Source: Caldifarciminota bacterium (GTDB lineage: Bacteria; Hydrothermota; UBA3072; WFRC01). From it: a stretch of 16,783 nt of DNA. Of the stretch, positions 7,722 to 15,041 are shown piece after piece. The stretch is from contig WFRC01000370.1 in the NCBI GenBank assembly GCA_015486685.1, positions 1 to 16,783 of the forward strand, read 5' to 3'. The notes under the pieces are model-generated. The model did no database searches and had not been told where the DNA came from. It saw only the letters and a list, made by a program, of their open reading frames with translations. The position numbers and the translations under genes are program-made. Each line of letters opens with the position of its first letter. The first letter of the stretch is position 1.

Positions 7722-9113
7722 ATGGGTAAAAGGTTTTTATTGCCATCTCTATATGAAGTACTGACAATTGTGCTATTGCTGACTTCAAATACACCAGTGG
7801 ATAATGCAGATGGGGTATGGCATACGGCAATTGGGAGTGGAATAAAATCTCCGACGCATATACCATCATACAATAAGTGGTATTTTGAACCTCCACCGGG
7901 ATATAAAGATAGAAATTTTCAGTGGCTTTCTGATTTTTTACTCTTCAGAATATACAAAAGCGGTGGATGGCAATTACTTAGAAGTATGAAGGTATTATGT
8001 GTTGTTTTTATGGCAATCATTCTCATTGGAATCCTGCAGAAAGAACGAATAAATCCTTTATATGGAGGTTTCCTTTTGATAATAACACTATCTACAACAG
8101 GGATAATGTGGAGTGTGAGACCTACAATATTCAGTAATCTTCTTTTTGCACTGCTTGTGTTAATCCTTTACAGCCGGAACAAGAAACTATTCCTCGCTAT
8201 TCCTCTAATATTTCTTATCTGGACAAATCTACATCCTGCGGTATTTATAGGACTTTATGCACTACTTGTCTTTGCTATTGGGGATTTGATGGAAAAGAAA
8301 AGGATAGATAATCAGATATGGTGGGTTATCCCTGCATCAATCCTGACAATGTGTATAAATCCTTATGGCACCAGAATTTTCAGGGTTCCCTTTATACTTC
8401 TTCAGGACAGACAGATGCTCGGGCAGATTGAGGAGTGGCTTCCATATATAAATATCTACTTTCTAATTTTCCTTTTATTTTTGTTCTTTATTGCGGTTAT
8501 CTCCAAACCCTCAAGGCCTAAATTGACGCTATGGATACTTGCATTTCTTCCCTTTCCACTTATTTCCGTTCGACACCAGCCTTTATTTGGAATAGCAGCG
8601 TTCCCATTTCTTATAAGGCAGATAAAGGGAATAAACCAGAAAAATTTTTTAACAAGATGGGTAAATGCTGTTAAAAAATATGACACAGGTTTCCATTTTC
8701 CTCTATATCTTTCCATTGCATTTTTAATTGTATTTGTATGGAATTCTCATTATCCAGAAAAGGCACTTGATACGCAAAAATATCCTGTGAATGCGGTAGA
8801 AACATTAAAAAAACTCAATGCAAAAAGGATTTATGTGTCTCCCCTATGGACAGGATATATACTCCTGCATAAGAAGAGCAATCAAAAGGTCTTCTATGAT
8901 TGGAAAGAGCCCTACAGGAAAGATTTGTTCTATGCAGTAGATATCCTGGAAATAGGGAGACCACAATGGAAGGAGGTGATAAAGGCATATAGAATTGATG
9001 GATTTATTATTCCCTGCAACCATCCAATGGCAGATATCTTAATGAGAGATAAAGGATGGAGATGTGTATATCACGGAAAAGACGGCGCAATGTTTGTAAA
9101 ACAAAAAACTTAA
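7722..9113 (+). CDS. Polytopic membrane protein, GT-C glycosyltransferase-like
   Basis: The 463-aa product has about ten hydrophobic segments up to residue 343, then a soluble domain of about 115 residues. It matches, from memory, a widespread uncharacterised family of membrane proteins often annotated as mannosyltransferase-like (GT-C fold). The recurring landmarks are present: SVRPTIFSNLLFALL (about 131-145), WTNLHPAVFIGL (167-178), NPYG (213-216), EEW (237-239), and a C-terminal YPVNAVETL...W.GY pattern (355-380). It lies between the two Flp-like prepilin genes, so pilin glycosylation is a reasonable guess but not shown. No clear SD precedes ATG 7722, and an in-frame stop at 7716-7718 excludes earlier starts; translation may depend on coupling to the pilin gene. 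Confidence 0.7.
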   Translation: MGKRFLLPSLYEVLTIVLLLTSNTPVDNADGVWHTAIGSGIKSPTHIPSYNKWYFEPPPGYKDRNFQWLSDFLLFRIYKSGGWQLLRSMKVLCVVFMAIILIGILQKERINPLYGGFLLIITLSTTGIMWSVRPTIFSNLLFALLVLILYSRNKKLFLAIPLIFLIWTNLHPAVFIGLYALLVFAIGDLMEKKRIDNQIWWVIPASILTMCINPYGTRIFRVPFILLQDRQMLGQIEEWLPYINIYFLIFLLFLFFIAVISKPSRPKLTLWILAFLPFPLISVRHQPLFGIAAFPFLIRQIKGINQKNFLTRWVNAVKKYDTGFHFPLYLSIAFLIVFVWNSHYPEKALDTQKYPVNAVETLKKLNAKRIYVSPLWTGYILLHKKSNQKVFYDWKEPYRKDLFYAVDILEIGRPQWKEVIKAYRIDGFIIPCNHPMADILMRDKGWRCVYHGKDGAMFVKQKT

Positions 9114-9125
9114 AAAGGAGGTATT

Positions 9126-9293
9126 ATGAAACACTTAAAAAAACTCTTAAAGGACGAAGATGCTCAGGGAATGACTGAGTATATCATCATTGTGGTAGTG
9201 GTAGCGCTCGCTGCCATTGGTGCATGGAGGTTTTTTGCAAGTAAGCTCAAGACCACAATCACTAGCGCTGCAAATACACTTCCAAATCCATAA
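9126..9293 (+). CDS. flp: Flp family type IVb prepilin, probable major pilin (55 aa)
   Basis: The product begins MKHLKKLLKDEDAQGMTEYIIIVVV: a long basic/acidic leader, the TEY of the Flp motif, a hydrophobic helix (about 19-34) and a short polar tail. A perfect AAGGAGGT precedes the ATG. With Glu18 at position +5, cleavage falls after Ala13, where most Flp prepilins have Gly. The wording is otherwise close to the GQGMTEYIIIVALI form from deltaproteobacterial pilins, recalled from memory. Its stop overlaps the ATG of the prepilin peptidase gene (TAATG). Length and layout are typical for the main pilus subunit. Confidence 0.9.
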   Translation: MKHLKKLLKDEDAQGMTEYIIIVVVVALAAIGAWRFFASKLKTTITSAANTLPNP

Positions 9294-9823
9294 TGCATTT
9301 GCTACCTATGGCGATTACCTTGTCAGTTAGTGGAGTGGCACTCTACATAGATTTGTATTATCACAAGGTTTTCAACTGGCTTACCCTCCCTGCTATTGGA
9401 ATAGGTCTTATATTAGGATTTATTCCGGGACAGGGGGGGTGGCTCTCCCATTTGATAGGATTTGGGGTGGGTTTTGGAATATTTTTTATCTTTTATATAC
9501 TAAGAATTATAGGAGGAGGGGATGTAAAACTGATGGCAGGATTGGGTGCAATTATGGGATACCCGTTTATTTTAGGACTGGCGTTCTACTCTCTTATTGC
9601 AGGTGCATTTTTAGGCATTCTTGAGATGGCGATAAATAGGAGGGTTATTCGTGGGATAAAGAATATATTTATGTTTTTCAAATTAGGTATAACACCGGGG
9701 ACAAAGCCATATATTCCCAGAGAGAGCCTGGGAAAATTTCCTTTCGCGGTTTCTATATTTATTGGTGTAATAATATCCTTCCTTACAGGAGGGAATATAC
9801 CTTTAACAGGAGGTAGGATATGA
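9293..9823 (+). CDS. tadV: Prepilin peptidase, TadV/CpaA type (A24 family)
   Basis: This 176-aa aspartic membrane protease would cleave the leaders of the Flp, TadE-like and related prepilins at the cytoplasmic face. The two catalytic aspartates are visible: Asp20 in ALYIDLYYHKVFNWLT and Asp77 in the GGGDVKLMAG motif. About five to six hydrophobic segments fill the protein. It lacks the N-terminal methylase domain of PilD, as usual for TadV/CpaA. The start overlaps the pilin stop. ATG 9308 is an alternative that removes five residues. It ends with ATGA shared with the next gene. Confidence 0.93.
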   Translation: MHLLPMAITLSVSGVALYIDLYYHKVFNWLTLPAIGIGLILGFIPGQGGWLSHLIGFGVGFGIFFIFYILRIIGGGDVKLMAGLGAIMGYPFILGLAFYSLIAGAFLGILEMAINRRVIRGIKNIFMFFKLGITPGTKPYIPRESLGKFPFAVSIFIGVIISFLTGGNIPLTGGRI

Positions 9824-10470
9824 ATAAGAAAAAAGGACAAACAATGATAGAAACACTCCTGATAATCCCTATAATCTTGATTTTAATGATGGCTGTAATA
9901 CAATTTGGTTTTATTATGAGTGCAAAAATAATGACAAAATATGCGGCATTTACATCTGCAAGATATGCAGCAGTTTATGCAGCACTCAATGCACCAGAAG
10001 GTTATCACAAGGTAAGAAAATTTGTAATCCGTGTTTGGTGGCCTTTTCATATGGGTTTTGAGAATACTTTGGAACACCCTGGTTTAGGGTATATGGAATC
10101 GGATAAAAAGAATGCGAAAATTGCAGCTGCGATTCCTCTGACTGCTATAACCATTGGAAGAGAATGGGGTGATGATGCACCATCCTCAATAAGACCATAT
10201 CTTGTTGCGATAGGAATGCTTCACAGATTTAACAGGGCATTAAAACTTGTAGATGATACAATATATGTTAAAAATGCGATGGGTGATAATCCAGTTGCTG
10301 TAAGCGAAATTACATATCACTATCCCCTGATTGTACCATTTGTAAATAGGATTATTGGGATGCTTCCGAGTGTGCGAAATGACCCCAATACCAGAATTGA
10401 TGAAGGAAAATATTATCTTCCAATTCATTCAAAGAGTTCTCTCCTTATATATTATAAGGAAAATAAATAG
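9820..10470 (+). CDS. tadE: TadE-like pseudopilin
   Basis: The 216-aa product begins MNKKKGQTMIETLLIIPII, with a predicted cleavage site after Gly6 and Glu11 at +5, followed by a hydrophobic helix to about residue 34. The next stretch (SARYAAVYAAL) and the later VSEITYHYPLIVPFVNRIIG are typical of TadE proteins. The gene overlaps the peptidase stop by four bases (ATGA), with AGGAGG just upstream. TadE-type pseudopilins are processed by TadV and are needed for pilus biogenesis. This is the first of two TadE-like genes here, flanking the TadG-like gene. Confidence 0.85.
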   Translation: MNKKKGQTMIETLLIIPIILILMMAVIQFGFIMSAKIMTKYAAFTSARYAAVYAALNAPEGYHKVRKFVIRVWWPFHMGFENTLEHPGLGYMESDKKNAKIAAAIPLTAITIGREWGDDAPSSIRPYLVAIGMLHRFNRALKLVDDTIYVKNAMGDNPVAVSEITYHYPLIVPFVNRIIGMLPSVRNDPNTRIDEGKYYLPIHSKSSLLIYYKENK

Positions 10471-10474
10471 GAGG
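10469..10474 (+). promoter_or_regulatory. RBS deciding the TadG start
   Basis: AGGAGG ends 2 nt before ATG 10477 but 5 nt before ATG 10480. The second ATG is the better start. Confidence 0.6.
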
Positions 10475-10479
10475 TAATG

Positions 10480-12012
10480 ATGTTATCAAAATTTAGAAAT
10501 AAAAATGGTCAGATAATGCCCGTGCTTGCTGTATTTATGCTTACTCTGGTGCTTGTATTTGTCATTGTCTATAATCTTGGAAGAATGACATATACAAGGA
10601 TGGAAACGCAGAATGCAACAGACCTTGCCGCAGTCTCTACATCTGCCTGGCAGGCGAGGGGGTTAAACCTTTTGTCTACATTAAATCTTACTATTGCGGC
10701 AAGTTATGTAGGCACTATTGTAGCGGCTGCGTTTGGAGTGTATCCTGACCCCCAAATGTCTTTCCCTCCGTTTTATATCCGTGTCCAATTAAAACTTCAG
10801 GATTTTATCAAAAATGCCTTCAATAAATATCATCTTGGTACAGGTACAGCAATGCTTATGGGGTGGTCAAATAGAGCAGATTTTACATTCCCATATCCTT
10901 TACCTCCAAAATTATATGTAAAACAGATGAAACTATCTACTGATATGTTATTTAATCAAACAGGGAAAGATACAACGGGTGGAAGAGAGCACGACTCCCG
11001 TTGGATTAACAATAGAGAACAAAGAGGCCAGGAGGGAGATAATCTTAATATTTTGCACTTAAAGAAACCAGAACTTCACATAGAGGTACCGATTGCCAGT
11101 GGAAGGATGAAGGCAAATAATTATAATGAACCTCCGCCACATAATCAATGCTGGAGAATTAGTGGTATATTAAGGAATAGAATAAGAAATGCACTTGTTA
11201 ACATCCTTCCCAATCCTTCATATGCAGATAGCATAATGGGAATGAGTCAACTGCCAGGAAATTTTTGTATGTCCCCATCTGAAGCAGAAAAAACGGTTAC
11301 AATTGAGACAATACAGCACCAATTAATTTTTCAAGCCTCATCTTCTGAACTTAGTGCTGATGATTTACCTCTTCCTGGATATCTCAAAGTCTTTGCAACT
11401 GTAGAAACATACTTAAAGGGAAAAAGGAGGCGTCAGGATTATGGGCATTATTATACTTACCCCTGTTCAACCTGGGTTGATTCTTCATGGTATCATTATA
11501 CGTGCTGGGACTGGGTCAATGATTCCACTGTATATTTCTATACCCTCAGTGTTGAGCATTTTGTTGGATTGGATGTAAAGGCGGCAATTGAACTTGTTTT
11601 TGGTATGCAGAGGGATACTACTTCATTATATCACGATTTAGGCAATAATGCCCATTCAGAGGAGGTATATGTAACATCCCTGAAACTCCCAAGGAGGTCA
11701 ACCTATCATCAGATATTACCGCCCTACATTACAATTGCAAAAAGTAAGGTTTTTAACTCCAGCCCTGATGAGGCTAATCCTGGGAATATTGGTTTATGGA
11801 AACCTACCTGGCGTGCTGTCCTGATGCCTGTGGGACAGGACTCAGTCGAAGGCTTATTGAGTAAATATAATAATATCGGGACATCAGTAGATAATGCTAT
11901 AAATCAGGTTGAGGCGATGAAATCTTATATGGGTGTAAATTTTCCTGCTGGATATAATACAGTAAAGACAAAATGGGATATGATAAAAACAATGAAATTA
12001 GTTTATCACTAA
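10480..12012 (+). CDS. tadG: TadG-like pilus assembly protein
   Basis: The 510-aa product has a prepilin-like N-terminus, FRNKNGQIMPVLAVFML, with Gly10 before the hydrophobic segment, then the NATDLAAVSTSAWQARGLN stretch typical of the TadE/TadG-like region. The +5 Glu of true prepilins is missing, as is common in TadG-like proteins, so processing is uncertain. A large extracytoplasmic region follows. It includes an odd aromatic and Cys-rich loop at about 319-356 with a tandem CxxWVxxS motif (Cys329, Cys342), plus Cys224 and Cys263. I saw no clear VWA domain. ATG 10480 is chosen for SD spacing; ATG 10477 adds one residue. It sits between two TadE-like genes. Confidence 0.75.
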   Translation: MLSKFRNKNGQIMPVLAVFMLTLVLVFVIVYNLGRMTYTRMETQNATDLAAVSTSAWQARGLNLLSTLNLTIAASYVGTIVAAAFGVYPDPQMSFPPFYIRVQLKLQDFIKNAFNKYHLGTGTAMLMGWSNRADFTFPYPLPPKLYVKQMKLSTDMLFNQTGKDTTGGREHDSRWINNREQRGQEGDNLNILHLKKPELHIEVPIASGRMKANNYNEPPPHNQCWRISGILRNRIRNALVNILPNPSYADSIMGMSQLPGNFCMSPSEAEKTVTIETIQHQLIFQASSSELSADDLPLPGYLKVFATVETYLKGKRRRQDYGHYYTYPCSTWVDSSWYHYTCWDWVNDSTVYFYTLSVEHFVGLDVKAAIELVFGMQRDTTSLYHDLGNNAHSEEVYVTSLKLPRRSTYHQILPPYITIAKSKVFNSSPDEANPGNIGLWKPTWRAVLMPVGQDSVEGLLSKYNNIGTSVDNAINQVEAMKSYMGVNFPAGYNTVKTKWDMIKTMKLVYH

Positions 12013-12013
12013 A

Positions 12014-12019
12014 AGGAGG
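12014..12019 (+). promoter_or_regulatory. RBS deciding the second TadE-like start
   Basis: AGGAGG lies 5 nt before ATG 12025. The in-frame GTG at 12019 overlaps this SD and cannot be its start. Confidence 0.75.
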
Positions 12020-12024
12020 TGGAT

Positions 12025-12543
12025 ATGAAAAGAGGTCAGGCAAGTCTTGAAGGGTTAATTGTTGTAATTGTCCTTCTTACCTTGATGTATAGCACAATCC
12101 AGATAGGAAAAATATGGGTAGCAAAGATGGATATGTGTGAAGCATCCAGAAACGGGCTTGCACTTGTATCAGGTGGAGGAATGTTTCATTCCCACAGTGA
12201 ATCACAGGCACTGGATACCCTGAGAAAATTTACCCCTCATTGGGAAAGAAATTTAACCCTAACACGCATTGGGACAATTCAGCAGATACAAAGACTATTA
12301 GGGAAACCACCTACCAATGAAAACTCAAGAGTCATAGATTTTGCCAATCAGATAATTGGCGCACTCAGTGGTATATCTACTTATGAGGCATCCTGCAAGG
12401 TAAAAAATGAGCCATTTGTCCCTATTCCAGGGGGAGAAATGGCAGTGAAATCCCGCTCATCTATGGTAGGAAACCCCTGGAGTTTTCAGAACTTTCTGGA
12501 TAGTATAAAGAGAATATTCCATGTGGGTGATTTTGAACAATAA
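12025..12543 (+). CDS. Second TadE-like pseudopilin
   Basis: The 172-aa product starts MKRGQASLEGLIVVIVLLTL, with the cleavage site after Gly4, Glu9 at +5, then one hydrophobic helix to about residue 24. A soluble region follows with WVAKMDMCEASRNGLALVSG, which resembles the pilin-like post-helix segment of TadE/TadF proteins. The C-terminus is a mixed charged and aromatic stretch. It is shorter than the TadE at 9820 and could be the TadF equivalent. Its last 23 bases overlap the next gene. Confidence 0.75.
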   Translation: MKRGQASLEGLIVVIVLLTLMYSTIQIGKIWVAKMDMCEASRNGLALVSGGGMFHSHSESQALDTLRKFTPHWERNLTLTRIGTIQQIQRLLGKPPTNENSRVIDFANQIIGALSGISTYEASCKVKNEPFVPIPGGEMAVKSRSSMVGNPWSFQNFLDSIKRIFHVGDFEQ

Positions 12544-13240
12544 GAAGATATTTGGAATTATTTGTATATGGATATTTTTTCCTTTATTCCTTCAAGGAAG
12601 TATTTATGCAATCTTTGAAAATTTTACAAACCCTTTATTTATTCCAAGAATGTCCGGGGCAAAAAAGGTAGTATTAACAAGGGGGAAATATCAGGGTAAA
12701 CCAACAGTTTTGGGTGTTTATCAAATCAATTCATCGGTGGGAAAATTTATGAGACAATACGAGAAAAAGATAAAAAGCAGAGGAATGGAGATTATAACAA
12801 GTTCATTTAATCCAGATTTTTCTGTTCTTGTTGCAAAAGATGATGAATCTGTATTGGGTGCAATTATTACGACTGCATCAGGAAAACCTATGCTTACAGC
12901 AGAGAGGATAAAAGGAAGTCCGGAGGATTTAATGAATTTCAGAGGGAGGAATATAGAGGGCATTCCTCCGCCCCCTGGCGGACGCAGTGTTTTTTACAAT
13001 GAGCAGAGTAATGGCAGGTGGATGATAAAAGAAGCGATTTATACGGCAGGTAGTTCTCCATCAGGGGTTATTGATTATTACAGGGAAGAAATGCAGATAA
13101 GGGGATGGGGAATTAAGGATATGCCGTATCAAGGATGGTATGAAAATGGAATATTCTTCTCAAAAAATGGGTTGGAATGTATGATTGGTGCAAATGAGGA
13201 GAATGGGAGAACATCAGTAATCATAATCTTAAAAGAATAA
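12521..13240 (+). CDS. Secreted protein with two copies of one alpha/beta domain
   Basis: The 239-aa product has a signal peptide or anchor (FGIICIWIFFPLFLQGSIYA, to about residue 30). It then has two repeats of one domain at about 40-118 and 149-238. Each has a proline-rich IP start, a strand, a Ser-Ser turn, then a helix ending in an RG(M/W) motif: YEKKIKSRGMEI in copy one and YYREEMQIRGWGI in copy two. From memory, similar uncharacterised proteins sit in Tad clusters of deltaproteobacteria, but I cannot name a family. The start is uncertain: ATG 12521 overlaps the previous gene by 23 bases and lacks a clear SD. TTG 12533 would give the tidier MNNKKIFG signal peptide. Confidence 0.6.
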   Translation: MWVILNNKKIFGIICIWIFFPLFLQGSIYAIFENFTNPLFIPRMSGAKKVVLTRGKYQGKPTVLGVYQINSSVGKFMRQYEKKIKSRGMEIITSSFNPDFSVLVAKDDESVLGAIITTASGKPMLTAERIKGSPEDLMNFRGRNIEGIPPPPGGRSVFYNEQSNGRWMIKEAIYTAGSSPSGVIDYYREEMQIRGWGIKDMPYQGWYENGIFFSKNGLECMIGANEENGRTSVIIILKE

Positions 13241-13249
13241 GGAGGTGAT

Positions 13250-14035
13250 ATGAAACAAAGTCCAAAGGTGCTTGTTACAGCAATCATACTTGCGTCAGTA
13301 AGTGTTGTATTTGTAAAATTTTATATTCACAAGCAAATAGGAGTTTCAGCAAAGGTAAAAATTCCTGTTGTGCAGGCTACAACGGATATTGAACGAGGAA
13401 CAACTATATCAGCCAGGATGGTTAAACAAACTTATGCAGATTTACCTGCCCAGGAACTTGACTATGTTAAGCTTAACAAAAGTTATGTGGTAGGACAAAA
13501 GGCTGTTGAGAATATAAAAAAAGGCATTTATATTCCTGTTTATGCAGTAACGGGAGGTGCAACGGGAACCAGATTTTCTGATAAGATAGCCTATGATAGA
13601 AAATATTACTGGCGCGCCATTACCATACCCGTGGATATGCCATCTGGCGTTGGAGGATATATTCAGCCTGGAGATAGGGTGGATGTAATTGTTACTGCTC
13701 AGAATCCCGGATATAGAAAAAATGTAATAGTTTTTAAAACCTGGACAATCCTTGAGGATGTAAAGGTGCTTGCAGTGGGAGAGATATCTGAGCCAACATA
13801 TTTCTCTTTGTCTAACAGATATACAAATGTTACACTTGAGGTTACTCAGGAACAGGCAGTCATTCTTACCTTCATCAGGAGTGCTACTGCGGGAAGATTT
13901 TCCCTGTCACTAAGAAATCCAGAAGATACACGCAAAATTGGGAAAAGTGCAAAGAACATAAATTACAGCAAATTATGGGAGCAGGCTCAAAGTTTATCTC
14001 AGCAAGCCAAAAAAATAAAAAGGGAAGGGAGGTAA
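13250..14035 (+). CDS. cpaB: Flp pilus assembly protein CpaB/RcpC
   Basis: The 261-aa product has one N-terminal TM segment (about 7-24), then an SAF-like domain (about 38-100; VQATTDIERGTTISARMV and KKGIYIPVYAV). The RcpC/CpaB region follows at about 120-225, with the conserved AITIPVDMPSGVGGYIQPGDRVDVIVT pattern. The tail is polar and helical. CpaB proteins are periplasmic partners of the secretin in Tad systems, and the secretin gene follows directly. A strong AAGGAGGT precedes the ATG. Length is in the usual range for the family. Confidence 0.93.
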   Translation: MKQSPKVLVTAIILASVSVVFVKFYIHKQIGVSAKVKIPVVQATTDIERGTTISARMVKQTYADLPAQELDYVKLNKSYVVGQKAVENIKKGIYIPVYAVTGGATGTRFSDKIAYDRKYYWRAITIPVDMPSGVGGYIQPGDRVDVIVTAQNPGYRKNVIVFKTWTILEDVKVLAVGEISEPTYFSLSNRYTNVTLEVTQEQAVILTFIRSATAGRFSLSLRNPEDTRKIGKSAKNINYSKLWEQAQSLSQQAKKIKREGR

Positions 14036-14036
14036 T

Positions 14037-15038
14037 ATGAGAAGAATTTTATATTTCACAGTTTTAATTTTACCAGCGTTGGTTTTTGCCCAGGCAGTTT
14101 CTTCGGGGGTAGAGGAAAAGAAGCCGAAAACGATTAAAATTAAGTATGTTGTTCCGAGAAAAGCGAGGAATATGAAAAAAGAGTTGGAAAATCTACTTGG
14201 GTATCCTCTTGTTAAGGAACTCTCCGTATCAAAAATAGGTGATAAACTTGTAGTTGTAAAAGGGACGGTCACAACTCTGGACGATAAAGCAAAGGTGCAA
14301 AAGATTCTGAAAGCATATCCGAAGGGGCAAATTGTAGATTTGATAAACTACAATGTTTCTCCTCAGATGATAGGTATAGAGGTAATGATGGTAATCGTAG
14401 ACGAAAGCAATGGGGATGAGTTCAATGCGGATATTCTTTCATCTATGGGTGCAACTTATGGTGGAAACTATGATTTTACTGGTAGCGGTGCTCTCACCTC
14501 TCACTTTCTTTCCTGGTCAGTTGTTACCAATTTAGCGAAACTGAACTACTGGGTTACATCAGGGAAGGCAGATATTCGCTCTGAGCCAGGACTTCTTGTC
14601 GAAAATGGAGGTAAAGGTTCTATCCTTATAGGCGGGGAAATTCCATACCAGGTGGCTACTGCACAGGGAGCAACCGGTGTAGAATATAAAGAATATGGAA
14701 CCCAAATTGTTGTATCGCCTAAACTTCTTAAAAATGGAAATATAGGAATGGATATAACAGTGAATTTAAGCAAGCCTGATATGAGTCTTCCTACTCCAAG
14801 GGGTGGGATTGGATATATGAAGAAAGAGCTCAAAACAAATATAAATATAAAAAGTAAACAAACCGTATGTATAGGTGGTTTCCACTATAAAAGTAAAGGA
14901 AATTTATCAAAAAGTGGATGCCTTATTCCTTTACCTTCTATAAGCCATAATAATGAAAATAAATTTATGTATATTTTACTTACCCCACATATTCGTATGA
15001 ATACATTGAATTCAAGAAAATATAAAAAAGGATATTAG
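14037..15038 (+). CDS. cpaC: Short outer-membrane secretin, CpaC/RcpA type
   Basis: The 333-aa product has a signal peptide (cleavage plausible after VFA, residue 18), a BON-like domain at about 57-93 (VVVKGTVTTLDDKAKVQKIL), and a secretin domain at about 108-319. Secretin landmarks are the SEPGLLVENGG and ILIGGEIPY stretch (182-203), VEYKEYGTQIVVSPKL (215-230), and the C-terminal MYILLTPHI (311-319). It should form the outer-membrane channel for the pilus. It is shorter than usual CpaC/RcpA proteins (about 450-550 aa). I do not see the usual N-terminal pilus-secretin domain, and the late PxLGxxP loop is degenerate. SD GGGAGG is close to the ATG. Confidence 0.88.
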   Translation: MRRILYFTVLILPALVFAQAVSSGVEEKKPKTIKIKYVVPRKARNMKKELENLLGYPLVKELSVSKIGDKLVVVKGTVTTLDDKAKVQKILKAYPKGQIVDLINYNVSPQMIGIEVMMVIVDESNGDEFNADILSSMGATYGGNYDFTGSGALTSHFLSWSVVTNLAKLNYWVTSGKADIRSEPGLLVENGGKGSILIGGEIPYQVATAQGATGVEYKEYGTQIVVSPKLLKNGNIGMDITVNLSKPDMSLPTPRGGIGYMKKELKTNINIKSKQTVCIGGFHYKSKGNLSKSGCLIPLPSISHNNENKFMYILLTPHIRMNTLNSRKYKKGY

Positions 15039-15041
15039 ATA

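Noticed and set aside
7459..7896. 145-codon open frame on the minus strand
   Set aside because: It runs antisense across the phosphatase end, the Flp gene and the GT-C-like start, which are all well supported. The translation is low-complexity without motifs.
8366..8380. TGGCAC-N5-TTTT, a near sigma-54 match
   Set aside because: The -12 GC is absent and the site lies inside the GT-C-like coding region.
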